Under the pieces are notes generated by a model. That model was not told the DNA's origin. It saw only the letters and a program-made list of their open reading frames with translations, and ran no database searches. Made by a program: the position numbers and the translations under genes. A stretch of DNA of 62,951 nucleotides, taken from positions 1 to 62,951 of the forward strand of contig JALEXT010000051.1 of assembly GCA_022779845.1 (NCBI GenBank), in the 5' to 3' direction. The DNA is from Succinatimonas sp. (GTDB lineage Bacteria; Pseudomonadota; Gammaproteobacteria; Enterobacterales; Succinivibrionaceae). Shown here in pieces: positions 56,681 to 62,951 of the stretch. Numbering within the stretch: position 1 is the first letter of the stretch; every line of letters starts with the position of its first letter.

Positions 56681-58268
56681 AATTGCTGTAACAAGAAAGC
56701 CGTTTACTCTGTCATTTATCTGGTTGATTCCGATTTTGGCTTTGGTTATTACTTTAACTTTGTTGTGGAAAAATACCTTTGACAAAGGAGAACTTATAAC
56801 TGTTTACTGTGACGATGCTTCCGGTATGGAAGCGGGAAAGACTTTAGTTAAATTCAGATCGGTAACAGTTGGAAAAGTTGAGAAGGTAGTCTTATCTAAA
56901 GATCACAGTAAAGTTGAACTTAAGATTCGTATAGATGAAGACGAAAAGGATCTTCTTCGTAGTGATACCGTTTTTTATGTAGTTAAGCCTCGAGTTCAAT
57001 CGGCTAATATTTCTGGATTAGATACTATACTGACTGGAAATTACATTCAGCTGAGTCAAGGTATATCAGATAAGTTTGGTAGGGAATTTGCCTTATTAGA
57101 TAACATTCCGGCAACAGCAAGTGATACTAATGCTTTGCATTTGACATTGATATCTAATTCAGGACGACGTATTGGCTACGGTGATCCGGTCAGCTATCGC
57201 GGTTTTGTGGTTGGCAGTGTTAATGGTGCAGAATTAGAAGTAGACAGCGGATTAATAAAATATAAGGTAATTATAGATTCTAAATATAAGCAACTTGTGA
57301 CGTCGCGATCCGTTTTTTGGATAAACAGTGGACTGGATTTTTCCATGGGAACGCAAGGCATTTCCTTTAGAACAGAAAATTTACAGAATCTTTTATCAAG
57401 CGGGATCACCTTTGATGATCTAAATGATCACGAGGAATTGAAAGAGAGCGGCAAAACATTGAGACTTTTTGAAAATTTTAAAGAAGCAAGCGGCAGTGTT
57501 TTGGAAAACAGACCGCATTTTGTTCTGATGATGAATAATTCGTCAGGAGTAGTTGCCGAAGGTAGCTTGGTAAAGGCGAAAGGGGCTGTGATAGGAAGAG
57601 TTGTTGATAGTCCTTGGTATGAGAACACAGGCTCCGTTCTGTCTTCAGAACAGTATGTTCCGGTTAGAATCGCTTTATCTGTAAAAGGATTATCTGATGA
57701 AAAAGTGTCTGAATTGATAAAGCAGGCTCTGAAGGAAGGCAGGTTATGTGCATCATTGGTTTCTACTTCTTTATTGACAGGTCTTGATACGGTAAAACTT
57801 GATTTTGGTACACAAAAACAGTGTAAAAAAATCAAGGGGACTTATCGCGGTGATTTTGTAATACCTGTAATTGAATCGCAGACATTAGATAAAAGACTGG
57901 AAATTTTAAGTGAAAAAATAGGAAATATAGATTTTAAAGGTATTTCTGATGGTATCAAACGTGATTTAAAGACAATGAATGCATTGATGACTGAGTGGAA
58001 AATCACGGGACAGGAATTGAGATCTTCTGGTTTGATTAATCATGCTTCAGCTGTATCAGAAGAACTAGAATTTTTATTAAAAAAGTTAAATGGACATGAA
58101 AATGAAGCTAAAAATAAGGGATTGGTAGAAGAGCTGTACAATTTGAGTGATGATATAAGAGAAATATTAAAAGAATTGCAACCGATGTTTTCTCAGCTGA
58201 GTCAGCAACCAAATTCTTTGATTTTTAACCATGAACAAGATGATCCGGAGCCAGGGAGCATCAAATGA
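56640..58268 (+). CDS. pqiB: PqiB-like MCE-domain protein (start may be TTG at 56665)
   Basis: PFTLSFIWLIPILALVITLTLLW; MCE repeats GMEAGKTLVKFRSVTVGKVEKV, RIGYGDPVSYRGFVVGSV. Confidence 0.88.
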   Translation: MRDLFGISTLKKNRIAVTRKPFTLSFIWLIPILALVITLTLLWKNTFDKGELITVYCDDASGMEAGKTLVKFRSVTVGKVEKVVLSKDHSKVELKIRIDEDEKDLLRSDTVFYVVKPRVQSANISGLDTILTGNYIQLSQGISDKFGREFALLDNIPATASDTNALHLTLISNSGRRIGYGDPVSYRGFVVGSVNGAELEVDSGLIKYKVIIDSKYKQLVTSRSVFWINSGLDFSMGTQGISFRTENLQNLLSSGITFDDLNDHEELKESGKTLRLFENFKEASGSVLENRPHFVLMMNNSSGVVAEGSLVKAKGAVIGRVVDSPWYENTGSVLSSEQYVPVRIALSVKGLSDEKVSELIKQALKEGRLCASLVSTSLLTGLDTVKLDFGTQKQCKKIKGTYRGDFVIPVIESQTLDKRLEILSEKIGNIDFKGISDGIKRDLKTMNALMTEWKITGQELRSSGLINHASAVSEELEFLLKKLNGHENEAKNKGLVEELYNLSDDIREILKELQPMFSQLSQQPNSLIFNHEQDDPEPGSIK

Positions 58269-58798
58269 AAAAAATATTGAGAATGATAGGTTGTTTATCA
58301 TGTTTATTGATATTCTCCGGGTGTCAGACGTCAAATATCAATGTTGAACGATATACTGTGGCTGATGATGTAAGTGCCTCATCATGGCGTGGTTTATCCA
58401 GAATTAAAGTTAATCTGGCTGGTATTTTGTCAGATGGAGCCTTGGTGGTAAAAATCTCTGATGTTGTTCTGCGACCGGCGCAACATCATCGTTGGAGCGG
58501 CAAATTGGAAGAGCAGTTAGCAGCGGTACTGTCTGAAGAATTAAAAAACAGTGAGCTGATCAGTGTGGATATAGATGTCAGTAAATTTTACGGAGCTTTG
58601 GATTCACAAGTAGAGATAGAAGCTTTGTTTACTGCCTATCAAAATGAAAAGAAAATTTCTTCACTGGTATTGGAGTTTAATGAAAAACAGCCTGTTCCCG
58701 GGTATGAATGTATGGTTGTAACTCTTAAGAAGGGATGGAAAAAATTATGCGATGAGTTTGCCGCCTCTGTTGAAGCACAAAGCAGGGCGGCACTTTAG
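58265..58798 (+). CDS. pqiC: PqiC-like lipoprotein
   Basis: Lipobox LLIFSGCQ; DUF330/ABC_trans_aux-like; follows pqiB. Confidence 0.8.
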   Translation: MKKILRMIGCLSCLLIFSGCQTSNINVERYTVADDVSASSWRGLSRIKVNLAGILSDGALVVKISDVVLRPAQHHRWSGKLEEQLAAVLSEELKNSELISVDIDVSKFYGALDSQVEIEALFTAYQNEKKISSLVLEFNEKQPVPGYECMVVTLKKGWKKLCDEFAASVEAQSRAAL

Positions 58799-58800
58799 CT

Positions 58801-60174
58801 TTATTTGCCTATGCAGAAAGTGCTGAAAATTTTACCGAGTAAATCGTCAGAACTTACTTTTCCAGTGATCATGCCCAAACTGTCCTGTGCAAGTTTCATT
58901 TCCTGAGCACATAGAACCAAATCACCGATTTCCAGTATCTGAAAAGCTCTAGTCAAAGCCTCAATACAGTCATTCAATGCAGAAAGATGACGTGAACGGG
59001 CACTGTAAACTCCTTCTATCGGTATGATCCCCAATGATTCTGACAGTTTTTTTCGCAAAGAAAGCAAGCCATCTGATGTTTTTACGGAAATCTGTAATTT
59101 AGGTATAGAAGAAAGCTCCTTGCAGTTCAATTGAGAAGTGGTTTGAGGATTTTGAGGAAGATCCGATTTTGAGATAGCAATGAGGATTTGACTCTTTAAT
59201 TCTTTTAGGTCACTTATTTTTTTGAGCAAATCAGGTTCCGGAGCAACTGAACCGTCGATCATTAAAACAACTAAATCGGCTTGTTTTAATGCAGAAACTG
59301 CTTTGCGTATGCCTATTGCCTCTATTTCATCAGACGGAGTGTCTCTGATCCCCGCAGTATCGGTGATAGTCACGGGAACACCGTTTATTTCGATATCTGC
59401 AGTCAGTAAATCTCTGGTAGTACCGGGAATATTAGTGACTATAGCACGCTCTGTTCCTGATAATGCGTTGAGCAAACTGGATTTACCTGCGTTCGGAGCT
59501 CCTGAAAGTACAATTTTTGCCCCTTCGGTAAGCTTTAATCCTTGAGAAGCTTTGAGTTTTGCTTCACAGGCAAGAGCTTGTATTTGTTTTAGTTCTGTTA
59601 CAGCTTTTCCTGAATCAAAGAAATCTTCATGTTCTTCAGGAAAGTCCAAACAACCTTCGAGTTTTACGCGAAATGACGTGATTTGATCGGATAATTTTTG
59701 CATATCGCGAGCAAATGCTCCGTCAAGGGAAGCCATGGCCGCTTTGGCTGCGCTTTCAGAACCTGCTGAAATCAGATCTTCTACGGCCTCAGCAGCTGTA
59801 AGATCCATTTTTCCGTTCATAAATGCACGGCGAGTAAATTCTCCTGGATTTGCTTGTCGTATTCCAGGGCAGGAAAGAACCGCCGATAACACTCGTTGTG
59901 GTTGGATATTACCTGCATGTCCTTGCAATTCAAGAACATCTTCTCCTGTATAAGAGTGCGGTGCAGGGAAGAAGATTACAACTCCTTCATCAACCGTTTC
60001 CCCATTTTGTAAAAAAGGTCGGAAATAGGCATGGCGTGGTTTGGGAGTAATACCTGTTATTTTTTTTGCAACCAGCAAAGCGTTACAGCCGGAGATCCTG
60101 ACGATGGCAACGCCACCCCTGCCGTGAGGAGTGGCGATGGCTGCAATGGTGTCTTCAGATGTAGAAGAAGACAT
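58801..60174 (-). CDS. mnmE: tRNA modification GTPase MnmE
   Basis: GAPNAGKSSLLNALSGTERAIVTNIPGTTRD, C-terminal FCIGK. Confidence 0.97.
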   Translation of the reverse strand: MSSSTSEDTIAAIATPHGRGGVAIVRISGCNALLVAKKITGITPKPRHAYFRPFLQNGETVDEGVVIFFPAPHSYTGEDVLELQGHAGNIQPQRVLSAVLSCPGIRQANPGEFTRRAFMNGKMDLTAAEAVEDLISAGSESAAKAAMASLDGAFARDMQKLSDQITSFRVKLEGCLDFPEEHEDFFDSGKAVTELKQIQALACEAKLKASQGLKLTEGAKIVLSGAPNAGKSSLLNALSGTERAIVTNIPGTTRDLLTADIEINGVPVTITDTAGIRDTPSDEIEAIGIRKAVSALKQADLVVLMIDGSVAPEPDLLKKISDLKELKSQILIAISKSDLPQNPQTTSQLNCKELSSIPKLQISVKTSDGLLSLRKKLSESLGIIPIEGVYSARSRHLSALNDCIEALTRAFQILEIGDLVLCAQEMKLAQDSLGMITGKVSSDDLLGKIFSTFCIGK

Positions 60175-61811
60175 TATTTCTTTTCCACCTTCATTGATAG
60201 ACCGCGTTTTTCAAGTGAGCGGAAAATTACGGTTTGCTGGAAGATAGTAAAGCAGTTAGATACTAACCAATAAAGAGTCAAACCTGCAGGGAAGGTACAG
60301 AACATAAAGGTAAATACGAAGGGCATTGCCATAAATACTTTACGCTGAATAGGATCTGTAATTGGAGTAGGCGACATTTTTTGGAGGAAGAACATCGATA
60401 CGCCATAAAGTACCGGTAAAACGAAGTAAGGATCGTATACAGATAAATCGGTGATCCAGAGAATAAAGCTTGACTGACGTAATTCAGTTGACTCCATCAA
60501 AGTCCAGTATAAGGCGATGAAGATAGGCATCTGGATTAGTAGAGGCAGACATCCTCCCATCGGATTGACTTTTTCTGTCTTATAAAGACGCATTGTTTCC
60601 TGACCGAGTTTTTGGCGATCATCTTTATATTTTTCGCGCAACTCTTTCATTTTTGGCGTAAGCAGACGCATTTTTGCCATGGAGGTATATTGTGCTTTGG
60701 TAAGCGGGAACATTACCCCTCTGACAATGAGGGTTAGTACGATAATGGAAAAACCCCAATTGCCAATCAATGAGTGTACAAATTGCAGGATTTTGAACAG
60801 CGGGATCGAGATGAACCAAAGCCAACCGTAATCCACGGTAAGGTCAAGATTAGGAGCTACTGCCTCCAAATCATCTGCAATTTTAGGCCCCAACCAAAGC
60901 TTGCTGTCAAAATCTTTGTTGCTTCCAGGGGCAATGGTTACATTGGATGTCTTTATACCGATGATGGCATCTTTGCCGTTTTTTGATGCATTTGTGTAGA
61001 CAGTATTTTCATTATCCTTTGTTCCGATCCAAGCGGAAACAAAGTAGTGCTGGATCATAGCAACCCAACCATTTTGGGTTTGCTGTGATATGGCATTGTT
61101 GGATTTAGCGTTATCAATTATCTCATCGTATTTTATTTTTTCATAACGAGATGAATCAGTTGAAAATGCTGCTCCTCGGTATGCAGAGGCAACCATGCCA
61201 AAGCCTGATGAATTTTTAAGGAAACTGTCATCTGCGGTTTGTTTCAATTGACCGTAGAAATTTACGGAAAGTTCTTTGCTTGAAGAGTTATCAACAGAAT
61301 ATTTAACGTCTACTGCATAAGAGTTACGATGCAAAGTATAAGTTTTCTTATATATCACACCGTCTTGTTCAAAAGTTAAAACGGCGCTGACACTGTTTTT
61401 ACCGTCTTCAAGGTAATAAACATCTTGTTTTGAGACAAAAAGCGGACGTTCTTTGACATCAGGACCGTCTTTACCTGCCAAACCAGATTGCGCTTGATAG
61501 GTAAAAGCCTTATTGCTCATGAGTAAGTGGAAAGGATCTTCTTTGCCTTCTTCCTGCTTAATTTTCGGGAGATTAGCGTCAACTATATCTCCGCCTTTTA
61601 GAGCAATAGTAAGTTGCAGAGAATCACTCTCGATGGTTATTGTTTTTCCGGTGGCGTCTTCTGAATTGATGGTAGAAGTTGAATCGGCCGTCTGTTCTAT
61701 GCCCTGCTGAGCTAGTCTAGCTGCATTGTTTTTATCTGACTCCCAATTCCAAAACAGGAAGAGGGTTACGCATAGCAGAACAATTAATAGAATGTTTCTC
61801 TGTTGTTCCAT
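60174..61811 (-). CDS. yidC: Membrane protein insertase YidC
   Basis: QRNILLIVLLCVTLFLFWNWE, NPMGGCLPLLIQMPIFIALYW. Confidence 0.97.
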   Translation of the reverse strand: MEQQRNILLIVLLCVTLFLFWNWESDKNNAARLAQQGIEQTADSTSTINSEDATGKTITIESDSLQLTIALKGGDIVDANLPKIKQEEGKEDPFHLLMSNKAFTYQAQSGLAGKDGPDVKERPLFVSKQDVYYLEDGKNSVSAVLTFEQDGVIYKKTYTLHRNSYAVDVKYSVDNSSSKELSVNFYGQLKQTADDSFLKNSSGFGMVASAYRGAAFSTDSSRYEKIKYDEIIDNAKSNNAISQQTQNGWVAMIQHYFVSAWIGTKDNENTVYTNASKNGKDAIIGIKTSNVTIAPGSNKDFDSKLWLGPKIADDLEAVAPNLDLTVDYGWLWFISIPLFKILQFVHSLIGNWGFSIIVLTLIVRGVMFPLTKAQYTSMAKMRLLTPKMKELREKYKDDRQKLGQETMRLYKTEKVNPMGGCLPLLIQMPIFIALYWTLMESTELRQSSFILWITDLSVYDPYFVLPVLYGVSMFFLQKMSPTPITDPIQRKVFMAMPFVFTFMFCTFPAGLTLYWLVSNCFTIFQQTVIFRSLEKRGLSMKVEKK

Positions 61812-61823
61812 GATCTTTTAGCC

Positions 61824-62075
61824 TCAATGGCTTTTATGTGGATTTCGGGGAACCGGATCTATTCCTCCCGGATTCAGCGGATGACATCTGCTGATCCTTT
61901 TAAGTCCGAGCCAGACCCCTTTAATAAAACCCCACTCTCTGATAGCGTCAATCGTGTACTGCGAACAAGAAGGATAAAACCTGCAGTGATGCCCTAACAG
62001 AGGACTTATAAACATCTGGTAAAATCTGATGAATAAGATGCCTAGGCGGGCAAACGGCGAGAGATTTGATCCCAT
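61824..62075 (-). CDS. yidD: Membrane protein insertion efficiency factor YidD
   Basis: [28 protein letters not shown]. Confidence 0.95.
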   Translation of the reverse strand: MGSNLSPFARLGILFIRFYQMFISPLLGHHCRFYPSCSQYTIDAIREWGFIKGVWLGLKRISRCHPLNPGGIDPVPRNPHKSH

Positions 62076-62401
62076 AGGTCTAATAATATCCGAGTGAGCT
62101 CAGTATTATTTATGTCCTTTATGCCAGGTTTGGCAATTACCACAAAATCAATACAGGGATAGGATTTCTTTGACAATCTGAAAGCTTCTCTGGCTACGCG
62201 TTTGACGCGATTACGCCAGACTGCTCTTTTCAACACTTTTTTAGGAATAACCAATCCAAGCCTAGAATGTTCAGTAATTTCGCTCTTGTGTCCAAGAACC
62301 AAAACACCGCGCACACTGGCTCGGATACAGTGTTGGAATACCTTGTCGTAATCCCCGGAAGTTAAGATCCTATCTTTCCGGGGAAAGGTATTGTCAGCCA
62401 T
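62042..62401 (-). CDS. rnpA: Ribonuclease P protein component
   Basis: [30 protein letters not shown]. Confidence 0.93.
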   Translation of the reverse strand: MADNTFPRKDRILTSGDYDKVFQHCIRASVRGVLVLGHKSEITEHSRLGLVIPKKVLKRAVWRNRVKRVAREAFRLSKKSYPCIDFVVIAKPGIKDINNTELTRILLDLWDQISRRLPA

Positions 62402-62538
62402 TAAACGGTAGTTAAACGCTTACGACCCTTGGCACGACGACGGGAAAGGACCTTACGGCCGTCTGCGGTACGCATACGGATACGGAAGCCATGGGTGTGT
62501 TTGCGCTTATTCACGTTAGGCTGGAAAGTACGCTTCAT
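62401..62538 (-). CDS. rpmH: Ribosomal protein bL34
   Basis: [45 protein letters not shown] (45 aa; not in ORF track). Confidence 0.97.
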   Translation of the reverse strand: MKRTFQPNVNKRKHTHGFRIRMRTADGRKVLSRRRAKGRKRLTTV

Positions 62539-62830
62539 TTGTGATCTCCAACGACGGTACAACCGCCTGTTATTAAAAAAGCAGAAAAATCTGCATTGTT
62601 TGGTTTATATGCCGATTTGTATAACCAGAATCGACACCAGCTGAATTTTCAGCAAACTGCTTTTGTGTATACAGACCAAAAATCCGTTTGAAAGACAATC
62701 GAAAACTTTGGCTGTACATAATCCGCTGTATTCTACTCTGACGCCATTAATGAGGTCAATATCAAATTAATGGCGAAGGTTTATTTTAGCAATCATTCTT
62801 GACGAAAAATCTTTATCAAAAAAGCGCCGT

Positions 62831-62852
62831 AAAACCCCGGGCTTCAGCCCGG
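62831..62852. repeat. IS200/IS605-type end hairpin
   Basis: CCCCGGGCTTCAGCCCGGGG just downstream of the tnpA stop. Confidence 0.65.
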
Positions 62853-62865
62853 GGATATAAGGCGC

Positions 62866-62951
62866 CTAATCGGGGGTATTCTGGTTTTCAATGTATTGTC
62901 TGATGATAGAGATGGGAGCTCCGCCACAGGACGCCGCGAAATAGGAGGGAG
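62866..62951 (-). CDS. tnpA: IS200-type transposase TnpA, C-terminal fragment (continues beyond window)
   Basis: Minus strand: PSYFAASCGGAPISIIRQYIENQNTPD*, like IS200/IS605 TnpA C-termini. Confidence 0.8.
   Translation of the reverse strand, partial: PSYFAASCGGAPISIIRQYIENQNTPD

Noticed and set aside
62600-62730. DnaA boxes near rpmH (TTGTATAAC, TGTGTATAC, TGTACATAA)
   Set aside because: Each only matches about 7 of 9 consensus positions; too weak without flanking dnaA/oriC context.

Overview
The window looks like a chromosomal backbone segment from a gammaproteobacterium, near the dnaA/rpmH region. Most genes are recognisable housekeeping families. The left edge carries a nearly complete group II intron (RT/maturase ORF plus a domain V/VI-like end) placed just after the predicted araA terminator. 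Next come a sugar ABC transporter operon with araA and a divergent substrate-binding protein, then gpsA/secB/rhodanese, gpmI, pmbA, a BASS-like transporter, DUF2750, uvrA/ssb, mreBCD-maf-tldD, darP and an mla operon. After these are kdsC-lptCAB-rpoN-hpf-ptsN-rapZ, a zinc alcohol dehydrogenase, rsmD/ftsY/rpoH (no ftsEX between), the F-ATPase operon, parAB-rsmG-mnmG, efp/earP, nrdD-nrdG, pqiABC and mnmE-yidC-yidD-rnpA-rpmH. The right edge cuts through an IS200-type tnpA. The most striking observation is that the 753-aa NrdD ends right after its zinc ribbon and has no glycyl-radical motif. A ~52-aa ORF between nrdD and nrdG, absent from the supplied ORF track, encodes the missing RRVTGYL...KRAE..DRVKH tail, so this looks like a split class III ribonucleotide reductase. 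Second is the ptsN start: the only well-placed ATG reads ATG TTT TGA, and a +1 shift restores the PtsN frame. Third is a 4-Cys insertion in the periplasmic N-terminus of ATP synthase subunit a. All calls come from reading the sequence; no searches were run.
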